Source: Pseudomonas sp. IPO3778 (lineage in GTDB: Bacteria > Pseudomonadota > Gammaproteobacteria > Pseudomonadales > Pseudomonadaceae). Taken from it: 64,000 nt of DNA. The position numbers were made by a program, and so were the translations under genes. The notes beneath the pieces are model-generated. The model made no database searches and was not told where the DNA came from. It saw only the letters and a program-made list of their open reading frames with translations. The stretch spans positions 75,147 to 139,146 of the forward strand of contig NZ_JACARC010000038.1 in assembly GCF_013386825.1 (NCBI RefSeq). Reading direction: 5' to 3'. Positions 24,609 to 33,223 of this stretch are shown piece by piece. The first letter of the stretch is position 1. Every line of letters starts with the position of its first letter.

Positions 24609-25661
24609 TTACAGCTCACCCAACGCATCAATCAGCGCCTGGTTCTGCTCAGGCGTGCCGATGCTGATCCGCAGGAACTGGGCAATCCGCTCCTGCCTGA
24701 AGTGCCGCACAATCACCCCTTGCTCCCGCACCTTGGCCGCCAGCCCGGCGGCGTCGTGCCGTGGGTGACGGGCAAAGATGAAGTTGGCTGCAGACGGCAG
24801 CACCTCAAAACCTTTGGCCTGCAACTGCGCCACCAGCGTTTCGCGGCTGTCGATCACCCGCTGGCACGTCTTCTGGAAGTACTCGCGGTCTTCAAATGCA
24901 GCGGCCGCGCCGGCAATCGCCAGGCGGTCCACAGGGTAGGAGTTGAAGCTGTTCTTGACCCGCTCCAGCGCCTCGATCAGGTCCGGATGGCCCACGGCCA
25001 GGCCTACCCGCAAACCGGCCAGGGAGCGCGACTTGGACAGGGTTTGGGTCACCAGCAGGTTCGGATAACGGTCCACCAGGCTGATGGCGGTTTCACCGCC
25101 GAAGTCGATATACGCCTCATCCACCACCACCACCGAGTCCGGGCTGGCCTTGAGGATCTGCTCCACGGCATCCAGCGCCATCAGGCAACCGGTCGGCGCG
25201 TTCGGGTTAGGGAAAATGATCCCGCCGTTGGGCCTGGCGTAGTCCGACACGCGGATCTGGAACTGCTCGTCCAGCGGCACGGCGTCAAACGCAATGCGGT
25301 ACAGGCCGCAGTACACCGGGTAGAAGCTGTAGCTGATGTCCGGGAACAACAGCGGCAGGTCGTGCTGGAACAAACCGTGGAAGATGTGGGCCAGGACTTC
25401 ATCGGAACCGTTGCCGAGGAACACTTTGCCCGCGTCGATTGCGTAATACTTCGCCACTGCTTGCTTGAGCAGGTCGCTGTTGGGGTCCGGGTACAAACGC
25501 AGGTTGTCGTTCAGCTCGGCTTGCATGGCGGCCAGCGCCTTGGGCGACGGGCCGTAGGGGTTTTCATTGGTATTGAGCTTCACCAGCTTGGTCAGCTTCG
25601 GTTGCTCACCGGGCACGTAAGGAACGAGATCCTTGACGAGCGGGCTCCAGAATTTGCTCAT
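24609..25661 (-). CDS. hisC: Histidinol-phosphate aminotransferase
   Basis: 350 residues of the class-I PLP aminotransferase fold. The Schiff-base lysine is K210 in TLSKSRSLAGLRVG; NPNAPTGC and the N-terminal NTNENPYGPSP are HisC landmarks. It converts imidazole-acetol phosphate to histidinol phosphate. It starts 3 nt after the hisD stop codon, so the two are co-translated or nearly so. Confidence 0.95.
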   Translation of the reverse strand: MSKFWSPLVKDLVPYVPGEQPKLTKLVKLNTNENPYGPSPKALAAMQAELNDNLRLYPDPNSDLLKQAVAKYYAIDAGKVFLGNGSDEVLAHIFHGLFQHDLPLLFPDISYSFYPVYCGLYRIAFDAVPLDEQFQIRVSDYARPNGGIIFPNPNAPTGCLMALDAVEQILKASPDSVVVVDEAYIDFGGETAISLVDRYPNLLVTQTLSKSRSLAGLRVGLAVGHPDLIEALERVKNSFNSYPVDRLAIAGAAAAFEDREYFQKTCQRVIDSRETLVAQLQAKGFEVLPSAANFIFARHPRHDAAGLAAKVREQGVIVRHFRQERIAQFLRISIGTPEQNQALIDALGEL

Positions 25662-25664
25662 GTT

Positions 25665-26993
25665 TCAGTTCCCCTGCGGCTTGTCGTCAACGATGCGGTA
25701 TTCGGCACTGCGGGCGTGGGCGGTCAGCGACTCGCCACGGGCCAGCACGGAAGCGGTCTTGCCCAACTCCGACGCGCCCTGGGGCGAGCAGAAGATGATC
25801 GACGAACGCTTCTGGAAGTCATACACACCCAGCGGCGAGGAGAACCGCGCCGTGCCCGACGTCGGCAACACGTGGTTGGGACCTGCGCAGTAGTCGCCCA
25901 GGGCTTCGCTGGTGTGGCGGCCCATGAAGATCGCGCCGGCGTGACGAATCAGCGGCAGCCAGGCTTGTGGGTCGGCCACGGACAACTCCAGGTGTTCAGG
26001 GGCGATGCGGTTGGCCACTTCGATGGCGTGTTCCATGTCGCGCACCTGGATCAGGGCGCCACGCCCATTGATCGACTTCTCGATGATCTCGGCGCGCTCC
26101 ATGGTTGGCAGCAGCTTGGCGATGCTCGCGGCCACCTTGTCCAGGAATTCGGCGTCCGGGCTGACCAGGATCGCCTGGGCGTCTTCGTCGTGCTCGGCCT
26201 GGGAGAACAGGTCCATGGCGATCCAGTCCGGGTCGGTCTGGCCGTCACACACCACGAGGATTTCCGAAGGACCGGCGATCATGTCGATGCCGACCTGGCC
26301 AAACACGTGGCGCTTGGCCGTGGCCACGTAGATGTTGCCCGGGCCCACCACCTTGTCGACCTTCGGCACGCTTTCAGTGCCGTAGGCCAGGGCCGCTACC
26401 GCTTGGGCACCGCCGATGGTGAACACGCGGTCAACGCCGGCAATACAGGCGGCGGCCAGCACCAACTCGTTGATTTCGCCACGCGGCGTAGGCACCACCA
26501 TGACCACTTCGGTCACGCCGGCCACCTTGGCCGGAATCGCGTTCATCAACACCGAGGACGGGTACGAGGCTTTACCACCCGGCACGTACAGGCCGGCGCG
26601 GTCCAGCGGCGTGACCTTCTGGCCCAGCACGGTGCCGTCGGCCTCGGTGTAGCTCCAGGAGTCCTGTTTCTGTTTCTCGTGGTAGCTGCGCACCCGCGCG
26701 GCCGCCACTTCCAGGGCTTCACGCTGGGGCGCGGTGATGCGGGTCAGGGCCAGTTCCAGGCGTTCGCGGGGCAGGATCAGGTCGGCCATGGAGGCGACGT
26801 CCAGGCCATCGAACTGCCGGGTGAAATCCACCAGCGCCGCATCACCGCGCTCGCGCACGGCCTTGATGATGTCGAGCACCCGCTGATTGACCGAGTCGTC
26901 GGACACGCTTTCCCAGCTCAGCAGATGATCCAGATGATGGGCGAAATCCGGGTCGGCAGCGTTGAGTCGGGCAATTGCAGTGGACGTGGTCAT
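25665..26993 (-). CDS. hisD: Histidinol dehydrogenase
   Basis: 442 residues. Zinc-ligand and signature segments DMIAGPSEILV, SQAEHDEDAQAILV and EALGDYCAGPNHVLPT are intact. The enzyme carries out the last two NAD-linked oxidations from histidinol to histidine. ATG 26993 is preceded by GAGG. Unusually for tightly packed his genes, a 378-bp gap with strong inverted repeats separates it from hisG upstream. Confidence 0.95.
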   Translation of the reverse strand: MTTSTAIARLNAADPDFAHHLDHLLSWESVSDDSVNQRVLDIIKAVRERGDAALVDFTRQFDGLDVASMADLILPRERLELALTRITAPQREALEVAAARVRSYHEKQKQDSWSYTEADGTVLGQKVTPLDRAGLYVPGGKASYPSSVLMNAIPAKVAGVTEVVMVVPTPRGEINELVLAAACIAGVDRVFTIGGAQAVAALAYGTESVPKVDKVVGPGNIYVATAKRHVFGQVGIDMIAGPSEILVVCDGQTDPDWIAMDLFSQAEHDEDAQAILVSPDAEFLDKVAASIAKLLPTMERAEIIEKSINGRGALIQVRDMEHAIEVANRIAPEHLELSVADPQAWLPLIRHAGAIFMGRHTSEALGDYCAGPNHVLPTSGTARFSSPLGVYDFQKRSSIIFCSPQGASELGKTASVLARGESLTAHARSAEYRIVDDKPQGN

Positions 26994-27022
26994 AGCGAGG
27001 GCCTCAATAGAATTGGCAAAAA

Positions 27023-27318
27023 CTCAGGCGCCCGAAGGTGCGCTGACGTTCAATAACGAAGCGCGTTGGTACTGTGGTTGTGCCAGGCAAGGCGCGGGAC
27101 GCTGGCAAGGGTTGTTTCCTTACCCAGTCCCGCAACGCAGCATGGCGCGACCACAGTGCCAACCCGCAGGGCCTTACCTCAAAAGGCAGGCTGCTACGCG
27201 TCGCTAATTATTGAAAAAGAATCTTCTACTAACATAACTTGCCTTTTGGGGTAAGGCGCGATTCGTTATTGAACGTCAGCGCACCTTCCCAGCAGTCGTT
27301 TCCGCTTGGGCACCTGAG
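27023..27318. repeat. Nested inverted-repeat element (three-way junction) between hisG and hisD
   Basis: Outer arms 27034-27065 and 27257-27288 are reverse complements at 31 of 32 positions. Inside lie two further strong hairpins: 27065-27163 (arms GTTGGTACTGTGG.../..CCACAGTGCCAAC, plus an inner GCGGGAC/GTCCCGC) and 27171-27257 (GCCTTACCTCAAAAGGCA / TGCCTTTTGGGGTAAGGC, 17 of 18). Outside, CTCAGGCGCCC (27023) pairs with GGGCACCTGAG (27308) at 10 of 11 after a 19-nt bulge. No reading frame, transposase or recognised RNA family. It could be a MITE-like element or a structured RNA in the his transcript. Confidence 0.85.
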
Positions 27319-27371
27319 AATTCTGGCTATGAGGCGGATAGACGGGCGCGGCTTAGGGCCGCGCGGGTGAG

Positions 27372-28007
27372 TCAACCGCGGTGTCGAGACTCCACTGCCT
27401 TGCGCAGGGTGTCGATCAACGCCTGGATACGGGCGTGCTGCATTTTCATCGACGCTTTGTTGACGATCAGCCGGGAGCTGATGTCAGCGATAAAGTCCTG
27501 GGGTTCCAGGCCGTTGGCGCGCAGGGTGTTGCCGGTGTCGACCACGTCGATGATCTTGTCGGCCAGGCCGATCAGCGGTGCCAGCTCCATCGAGCCGTAG
27601 AGCTTGATGATGTCGACCTGGCGACCTTGCTCGGCGTAGTAGCGCTTGGCAACGTTGACGAACTTGGTGGCCACCCGCAGGCGGCCTTTGGGCTCGACGT
27701 CACCGACACGGCCGGCGGTCATCAGTTTGCACAGCGCAATACGCAGGTCCAGCGGCTCGTACAGGCCCTGGCCACCGTATTCCATCAACACGTCTTTACC
27801 CGCGACGCCGAGGTCGGCCGCGCCATGCTCAACATAGGTTGGCACGTCGGTGGCACGCACGATCAGCAGGCGAACGTCGTCCTGGGTCGTGGGAATGATC
27901 AGCTTGCGGCTCTTGTCCGGATTCTCGGTCGGCACGATGCCCGCTTCAGCCAGAAGCGGCAAAGTGTCGTCAAGGATGCGGCCCTTGGACAGTGCGATGG
28001 TCAACAT
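27372..28007 (-). CDS. hisG: ATP phosphoribosyltransferase catalytic subunit (short form)
   Basis: 211 residues, the short form of HisG that works with the regulatory subunit HisZ (not in this window). It opens with MLTIALSKGRILDDTLPLL, and EPLDLRIALCKL and VDIIKLYGSMELAP are family blocks. It couples ATP and PRPP in the committed step of histidine synthesis. It lies downstream of murA, with a REPIN between them, and upstream of hisD. Confidence 0.95.
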   Translation of the reverse strand: MLTIALSKGRILDDTLPLLAEAGIVPTENPDKSRKLIIPTTQDDVRLLIVRATDVPTYVEHGAADLGVAGKDVLMEYGGQGLYEPLDLRIALCKLMTAGRVGDVEPKGRLRVATKFVNVAKRYYAEQGRQVDIIKLYGSMELAPLIGLADKIIDVVDTGNTLRANGLEPQDFIADISSRLIVNKASMKMQHARIQALIDTLRKAVESRHRG

Positions 28008-28123
28008 GGGAAACGTCAGTCCTTCATCAGGCTATTGCTGTCCGGTCGCAAGCGGCGCCAGACACAGATCGAGGCCATTACAGCCTCGATTTGAAACAAA
28101 CCATTTAACAACAAACACCATCC

Positions 28124-28222
28124 TGTGGCGAGGGAGCTTGCTCCCGCTGGACTGCGCAGCAGTCCCGGCCTTAAGGAGCAGGGCCGCTGCGCGCCCCAGC
28201 GGGAGCAAGCTCCCTCGCCACA
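28124..28222. repeat. REPIN of the GTGGCGAGGGAGC type
   Basis: TGTGGCGAGGGAGCTTGCTC... at 28124 and inverted GAGCAAGCTCCCTCGCCACA ending 28222. It is a second REP sequence class, different from the GTGGGAGC type elsewhere in the window. The spacer contains a GGCCGC-rich partial palindrome. Confidence 0.9.
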
Positions 28223-28247
28223 GTGACGGTGTTTGCAGTTACGGGTA

Positions 28248-29513
28248 TTAGCCCGGTACGCGGCGGATTTTCGCGCCGAGCATCTGCAGTTTCTCTTCGA
28301 TGCACTCGTAGCCACGGTCGATGTGGTAGATGCGGTCGATCAGGGTGTCGCCGTCAGCGCACAGCGCCGAGATCACCAGGCTGGCCGAGGCACGCAGGTC
28401 GGTGGCCATCACTGGCGCGCCCTTGAGCTTCTCGATGCCGGTCACGATGGCAGTATTGCCTTCGACCTGGATCTTGGCGCCCATGCGGTGCAGTTCATAC
28501 ACGTGCATGAAGCGGTTTTCGAAGATGGTCTCGATCACCGCACCGGTGCCTTCGGCAATCGCGTTCAGGGAAATGAACTGCGCTTGCATGTCGGTCGGGA
28601 ACGCCGGGTACGGAGCGGTACGCACGTTGACGGCTTTTGGCCGCTTGCCGTGCATGTTCAGCTCGATCCAGTCTTCACCGGTGGTGATTTCAGCGCCGGC
28701 TTCCTTGAGTTTTTCCAGGACGGATTCAAGGATCGTCGGATCGGTGTCCTTGACCTTGACGCGGCCACCGGTAACGGCAGCAGCCACCAGGTAGGTACCG
28801 GTCTCGATGCGGTCCGGCATCACTTTGTAGGTGGCCGAGTGCAGGCGCTTAACACCTTCAATGGTGATGGTGTCGGTGCCGGCGCCCGTAATGTTGGCAC
28901 CCATGGCGATCAGGAAGTTCGCCAGGTCGACGACTTCCGGCTCGCGCGCGGCGTTCTGCAGCACGCTGCGGCCGTTGGCCAGGGCAGCAGCCATCATGAT
29001 GTTCTCGGTACCGGTCACGCTGACGGTATCGAAGAAGAAGTTCGCGCCACGCAGGCCGCCTTCCGGCGCCTTGGCCTTGATGTAGCCGCCTTCGACGTCG
29101 ATGGTTGCGCCCATGGCTTCCAGGCCACGGATGTGCAGGTCCACCGGACGCGAACCGATGGCGCAACCGCCAGGCAATGCGACTTCGGCTTCGCCGAAGC
29201 GGGCAACCATCGGGCCCAGTACCAGGATCGAGGCGCGCATGGTTTTCACCAGTTCGTACGGCGCGATCAGGGTCTTGATGGTGCGCGGGTCGATTTCGAC
29301 GCTGAGTTTCTCGTCGATCACCGGCTCGATACCCATGCGACCGAACAGTTCGATCATGGTGGTGATGTCGTGCAGGTGCGGCAGGTTGGCCACGGTCACC
29401 GGGCCATCGCACAGCAAGGTAGCGGCCAGGATCGGCAGGGCGGAGTTCTTCGCCCCGGAAATACGGATCTCGCCATCAAGACGAGCACCGCCGGTAATAA
29501 TCAATTTATCCAT
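28248..29513 (-). CDS. murA: UDP-N-acetylglucosamine 1-carboxyvinyltransferase
   Basis: 421 residues. The fosfomycin-target cysteine is C117 in VALPGGCAIGSRPVDLH, and the N-terminal RISGAKNSALPILAA is intact. It transfers enolpyruvate to UDP-GlcNAc, the first committed step of murein precursor synthesis. ATG 29513 replaces a longer frame to 29612. It starts 23 nt after the ibaG stop codon in the mla-ibaG-murA order conserved in gammaproteobacteria. Confidence 0.96.
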   Translation of the reverse strand: MDKLIITGGARLDGEIRISGAKNSALPILAATLLCDGPVTVANLPHLHDITTMIELFGRMGIEPVIDEKLSVEIDPRTIKTLIAPYELVKTMRASILVLGPMVARFGEAEVALPGGCAIGSRPVDLHIRGLEAMGATIDVEGGYIKAKAPEGGLRGANFFFDTVSVTGTENIMMAAALANGRSVLQNAAREPEVVDLANFLIAMGANITGAGTDTITIEGVKRLHSATYKVMPDRIETGTYLVAAAVTGGRVKVKDTDPTILESVLEKLKEAGAEITTGEDWIELNMHGKRPKAVNVRTAPYPAFPTDMQAQFISLNAIAEGTGAVIETIFENRFMHVYELHRMGAKIQVEGNTAIVTGIEKLKGAPVMATDLRASASLVISALCADGDTLIDRIYHIDRGYECIEEKLQMLGAKIRRVPG

Positions 29514-29536
29514 AAGAATCTCGACGCCTTGGGGGC

Positions 29537-29776
29537 TCAGGTGCGCTCGGCCCAGGCCGCGCGGCTGAAAAATTTCATAGTGACCGCATGGATGCTGCCA
29601 TCGGTGATCCACGGGTTCAAATGGGCATAGATCTGCTGCTGACGCTTGACCGGGCTCAATGCCGCCAGTTCATCGCTAATCACGTTCAGCTGGAAGTTAC
29701 AGCCTTCGCCCTCAACTTCTACTTGAGTTTCGGGGAGCTTTTCTTCGAGAAAGCGCTTCACTTCTAAGGCCTGCAT
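29537..29776 (-). CDS. ibaG: BolA/IbaG family protein
   Basis: 79 residues of the BolA-like fold with the C-terminal segment SIHAVTMKFFSRAAW containing the conserved His. IbaG-type proteins bind monothiol glutaredoxins and Fe-S clusters and respond to acid in E. coli. GAGG lies 6 nt before ATG 29776; a TTG two codons upstream is rejected. It is immediately upstream of murA. Confidence 0.88.
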   Translation of the reverse strand: MQALEVKRFLEEKLPETQVEVEGEGCNFQLNVISDELAALSPVKRQQQIYAHLNPWITDGSIHAVTMKFFSRAAWAERT

Positions 29777-29822
29777 GCTCAACCTCTATCGGCGCCCAGT
29801 GCGCGCGGGTCGCACATCATAC

Positions 29823-29879
29823 AAAAAAGCCCCGCGCCTGCGAACCCCGCATAGCAGGACTCTGACGGGGGGCTTCTTT
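29823..29879 (-). terminator. Intrinsic terminator at the end of the mla operon
   Basis: On the minus strand GAAGCCCCCC pairs with GCGGGGCTTTTTT across a structured loop, ending in a run of six T. It lies 12 nt after the mlaB stop codon and before ibaG. Confidence 0.8.
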
Positions 29880-29890
29880 AATAATGTGTA

Positions 29891-30196
29891 TTAAGGATGC
29901 GCCAACAGCTCGGTCAGACCGGAAACTTCAGCAATTTCACGCATGTCTTCGGGCAATGCACGGATGCTTACCGGCTTTTTGACGGCCTGGGCATCACGCA
30001 TGAAACACAGCAGCAACGACAAGCCGACGCTGCTGGACTTCACCACCGCCGAGCAATCGAGCACCAGCGCAGACGCGGTACTGGCATTGATCAGCGCCTG
30101 GCCCTGCTTGCGCAGGGCTGGCCCGGTGCTGTAATCCAGCACGCCGGTGAGCAGCAGCTCACCGGACTCGCCAAGGCGAATGGCCGACTCAGTCAT
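29891..30196 (-). CDS. mlaB: Mla pathway STAS-domain protein
   Basis: 101-residue STAS-fold protein with the SSSVGLSLLL helix start (the conserved Ser-rich loop after LDCSAVVK). In the MlaFEDB complex MlaB binds the ATPase MlaF on the cytosolic face and is needed for its activity. It overlaps the mlaC stop codon by 4 bp. A terminator follows, marking the end of the operon. Confidence 0.9.
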   Translation of the reverse strand: MTESAIRLGESGELLLTGVLDYSTGPALRKQGQALINASTASALVLDCSAVVKSSSVGLSLLLCFMRDAQAVKKPVSIRALPEDMREIAEVSGLTELLAHP

Positions 30197-30846
30197 TGCG
30201 CGGGCTTCCCGGCAGCTTTGTCGGTTTCTTCCTTGGCCTTGGCCACTTCACCGGCCCAACCATTGATGGTCTTGTCCAGGTCGTTGCCATTGCGCTGCAT
30301 GGCATCTGCAAACTGGTCACGGAACAGCTTGCCGATGTTGATGCCGTTGATGATCACGTTACGCAGTTTCCACTCGCCGTTGACCTTCTCCAGCGTGTAC
30401 TGCACCGGGTACACCGCGCCGTTGTTGCCCTTGACGCTCATGTTAACGCTGGTGCGGTCACCCGACTCATCCCCTGCGGGGGCGACGGTAATCCCTTGGT
30501 TGTTGTACTCCAGCAGCGCGTTACCGTAGAACTGGAACAGACCGCGCTTGAAGTTTTCCTGGAAGCGGGTCATTTGCTCAGGCGTTGCCTTGCGCGAGTA
30601 CTTGACCGTCATGATGCTTTTGGAAATACCTTCGGCATCAACTACCGGGCCGACGATGCTGTTCAACGCCTCATAGAAGTCGCTCGGGTCCTGCTTGTAC
30701 TTTTCCTTGTTGGCACTCAGGTCAGCCAACATCTTGGTGGTGGTGTCCTGCACCAGGTCATGTGCGGAACCGCCGGTAGCGGCGTTAGCCATCAACGGCA
30801 GTGCCGCGAGCAGTACCCACAGGCCACGTCGCAAAGTAGAGATCAT
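30193..30846 (-). CDS. mlaC: Mla periplasmic phospholipid carrier
   Basis: 217 residues with a signal peptide (MISTLRRGLWVLLAALPLM, then ANA). The body matches the MlaC/Ttg2D family (VQDTTTKMLADL, FYGNALLEYNNQG). It ferries phospholipids between the outer-membrane and inner-membrane Mla complexes. ATG 30846 is chosen for its AGGA site and signal peptide; ATG 30861 overlaps the mlaD stop by 4 bp and would add five residues. Confidence 0.92.
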   Translation of the reverse strand: MISTLRRGLWVLLAALPLMANAATGGSAHDLVQDTTTKMLADLSANKEKYKQDPSDFYEALNSIVGPVVDAEGISKSIMTVKYSRKATPEQMTRFQENFKRGLFQFYGNALLEYNNQGITVAPAGDESGDRTSVNMSVKGNNGAVYPVQYTLEKVNGEWKLRNVIINGINIGKLFRDQFADAMQRNGNDLDKTINGWAGEVAKAKEETDKAAGKPAQ

Positions 30847-30857
30847 GAACACATTCC

Positions 30858-31325
30858 TCATTTGGCGTCTTTATTGACGGTATTGAGCAGGAATTTACCG
30901 ATCAAGTCCTCCAGCACCAACGACGACTGTGTGTCATGAATGGTCGAACCATCCTTGAGCAGGGCTGTTTCCCCGCCCACGCTGATGCCGATGTATTTCT
31001 CGCCCAGCAACCCAGCGGTGAGGATAGACGCGGTGGAGTCAGTCGGCAGGTTATCCACCTTCTTGTTCACTTGCATCGTCACACGGCCGGTGAAGCTGTC
31101 GTGATCCAGATCGATCGCCGTGACCTTGCCGATGGTTACACCCGCCATGGTCACTTTAGCTCTGACAGTCAAACCGGCGATATTGTCGAAGTAGGCGTAA
31201 AGTTTATAAGTATCGGCGGTGGGGCTGGCCGATAGGCCGCTGACTCGCAGGGCGAGCAACAGTAAAGCCAGGATGCCAGCCAGCAAGAAAAGGCCGACAC
31301 CGATTTCCACAGTGCGGTTTTGCAT
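30858..31325 (-). CDS. mlaD: Mla MCE-domain protein
   Basis: 155 residues: a single N-terminal membrane helix (VEIGVGLFLLAGILALLLLAL) followed by one MCE domain (KLYAYFDNIAGLTVRAKVTM ... LLGEKYIGISVGG). It forms the hexameric lipid-binding ring on the periplasmic side of the MlaFEDB transporter. Its start abuts the mlaE stop codon. Confidence 0.94.
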   Translation of the reverse strand: MQNRTVEIGVGLFLLAGILALLLLALRVSGLSASPTADTYKLYAYFDNIAGLTVRAKVTMAGVTIGKVTAIDLDHDSFTGRVTMQVNKKVDNLPTDSTASILTAGLLGEKYIGISVGGETALLKDGSTIHDTQSSLVLEDLIGKFLLNTVNKDAK

Positions 31326-32122
31326 CAGAAATCTCCAAACATCAAGGCGGTCAAAATGAAGTCAAGGCCCAGTACCGCCAGTGAGGCGTACACAACGGTC
31401 TTGGTGGTGGCGCGACTGATCCCTTCTGAGGTGGGCTCACAGTCGTAGCCTTGGAATACGGCGATCCAGGTCACTACAAAGGCGAAAACGATGCTTTTAA
31501 TGATGCCGTTTAGCACGTCGCCGCTGAAGGTCACGCTGTTCTGCATGTTGCCCCAGTAGGAGCCGTCGTAGACCCCCAGCCAGTCAACCGCCACCCACGA
31601 ACCGCCCCAGATCCCGACCACGCTGAAAACCATCGCCAGCAGTGGCAGGGAGATGAAGCCGGCCCACAGGCGCGGGGCAACAATGTACTTGAGCGGATCG
31701 ACACCGATCATTTCCAGGCTGGACAGCTGCTCGGTGGCCTTCATGTTGCCGATTTCGGCCGTCAACGCAGAACCGGCACGCCCGGCAAACAGCAGTGCCG
31801 TCACCACAGGCCCCAGCTCACGCAACAGGGTCAGGGCAACCATCTGCCCCACCGCCTGTTCGGAGCCGTAGCTGGACAGGATATTGAAGCCCTGCAACGC
31901 CAGCACCATGCCGATGAACACCCCGGAAACCACGATGATCACCAGGGACATCACGCCCACGGAGTGCAGTTGCTTGATCAACAGGCCAAAGCCGCCGCCA
32001 ATACCGCCGCGGCCAAGCAAGGCATGGAACAGGAAAATCGTCGAACGGCCCAGTACACCGAGCACATCGATGCCGGACCGACCGAAAAGGCGAACCTTTT
32101 CGATTAAAGATGTCTTGCGCAT
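31325..32122 (-). CDS. mlaE: Mla ABC transporter permease
   Basis: 265 residues with five to six hydrophobic segments and the permease signature block FAGRAGSALTAEIGNMKATEQ. It is the membrane-spanning subunit of the phospholipid transporter, also known as Ttg2B in Pseudomonas. One-base overlaps with mlaF and mlaD show a tight operon. Confidence 0.94.
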   Translation of the reverse strand: MRKTSLIEKVRLFGRSGIDVLGVLGRSTIFLFHALLGRGGIGGGFGLLIKQLHSVGVMSLVIIVVSGVFIGMVLALQGFNILSSYGSEQAVGQMVALTLLRELGPVVTALLFAGRAGSALTAEIGNMKATEQLSSLEMIGVDPLKYIVAPRLWAGFISLPLLAMVFSVVGIWGGSWVAVDWLGVYDGSYWGNMQNSVTFSGDVLNGIIKSIVFAFVVTWIAVFQGYDCEPTSEGISRATTKTVVYASLAVLGLDFILTALMFGDF

Positions 32123-32931
32123 CAGCGCTTCCCCAGAAGATCTGAGCGGTAGTCCGCTGCCGGAAAGTGAAAAGGCACCGGGCCATCAGGATCGCCGGTC
32201 ATGAATTGGCGAATGCGCGGGTTATCTGCGTTCATCAGCTCTTCAGGCGTGCCCTGCCCCAGCACCTGGCCATCGCCCACCACATAGAGGTAGTCGGCAA
32301 TGCTCGCGGTCTCGGCCAGGTCGTGGGAGACCACGATACTGGTGATACCCAGCGCATCATTGAGCAAGCGGATCAGGCGTACCAGGACGCCCATGGCAAT
32401 CGGGTCCTGGCCAACGAAAGGTTCGTCGTACATGAGAATCTGCGGGTCGAGGGCGATGGCGCGCGCCAGGGCCACTCGACGCTTCATGCCACCGGACAGT
32501 TCATCAGGCATCAAGTCGATGGCGCCGCGCAGCCCTACGGCCTGCAATTTGAGCAACACAATGTCACGAATCATTTCATCGGACAGCTGTGTGTGCACCC
32601 GAAGCGGGAACGCCACGTTTTCGAAAACGTCGAGGTCGGTAAACAGCGCGCCGCTCTGGAACAGCACGCCCATGTGCTTGCGGGCATCGAACAGGTCGCT
32701 GCGCGAGAGGGTCGGCAGGTTCTGGCCATTGACCCAGACTTCACCGGCGGAGGGGCGCAATTGCATGCCCATCAGGCGCAGCAGCGTCGTCTTGCCGCAA
32801 CCGGAAGGCCCCATGATGCCCGTGACTTTGCCGCGGGGAATGCGAATATCCACATTATTGAAGATGCTGCGCGTACCGCGCTTGAAGGAAAGGCCCTTCA
32901 GCTCGACCGCGTAGGCGTTATCGGCACTCAT
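32122..32931 (-). CDS. mlaF: Mla ABC transporter ATPase
   Basis: 269 residues. Walker A GPSGCGKTT, signature LSGGMKRRVALARA and Walker B ILMYDEPFVGQD are intact. It powers the Mla phospholipid transporter (Ttg2A in Pseudomonas). First gene of mlaFEDCB; the 292-bp region to the divergent kdsD (32932-33223) should hold both promoters but no gene. Confidence 0.94.
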   Translation of the reverse strand: MSADNAYAVELKGLSFKRGTRSIFNNVDIRIPRGKVTGIMGPSGCGKTTLLRLMGMQLRPSAGEVWVNGQNLPTLSRSDLFDARKHMGVLFQSGALFTDLDVFENVAFPLRVHTQLSDEMIRDIVLLKLQAVGLRGAIDLMPDELSGGMKRRVALARAIALDPQILMYDEPFVGQDPIAMGVLVRLIRLLNDALGITSIVVSHDLAETASIADYLYVVGDGQVLGQGTPEELMNADNPRIRQFMTGDPDGPVPFHFPAADYRSDLLGKR

Positions 32932-33223
32932 CTAAACTCCTTGGGATGCAGCCTTTCACTCAGACACTTTGTTTTCGACAAATGCTTGCATCGAATAGAC
33001 ATAAAGGCTGCGCGGACCGAACTGGCGGCGAACTATATCACTGCTGATGCAGCGCCCCCAAGGCCGGAACAGAGCTTGTTCAGAAACAGGACAGCTAAAA
33101 AAACCTTGCTGAGGTTCAATCTCAACCACAGACGGAATGAATAAAGCCTGACGAACTTGCGTGAGGGAATTGTTCATTACCGCTATAATCGCCGACTTTT
33201 CGTCAGGCTATACGATTTCAGAC

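Noticed and set aside
24702..27056. 784-codon plus-strand open frame
   Set aside because: Antisense shadow of hisC and hisD; no recognisable domain.
27034..27288. An insertion sequence or retron between hisG and hisD
   Set aside because: No transposase or reverse transcriptase frame, and no clear target-site duplication; only the inverted-repeat structure itself is supported.
30193..30939. Plus-strand frame opposite mlaC
   Set aside because: Shadow frame; mlaC on the minus strand explains the coding signal.
33161..33223. N-terminal extension of kdsD
   Set aside because: The extension crosses a TATAAT box and is absent from the usual KdsD N-terminus.
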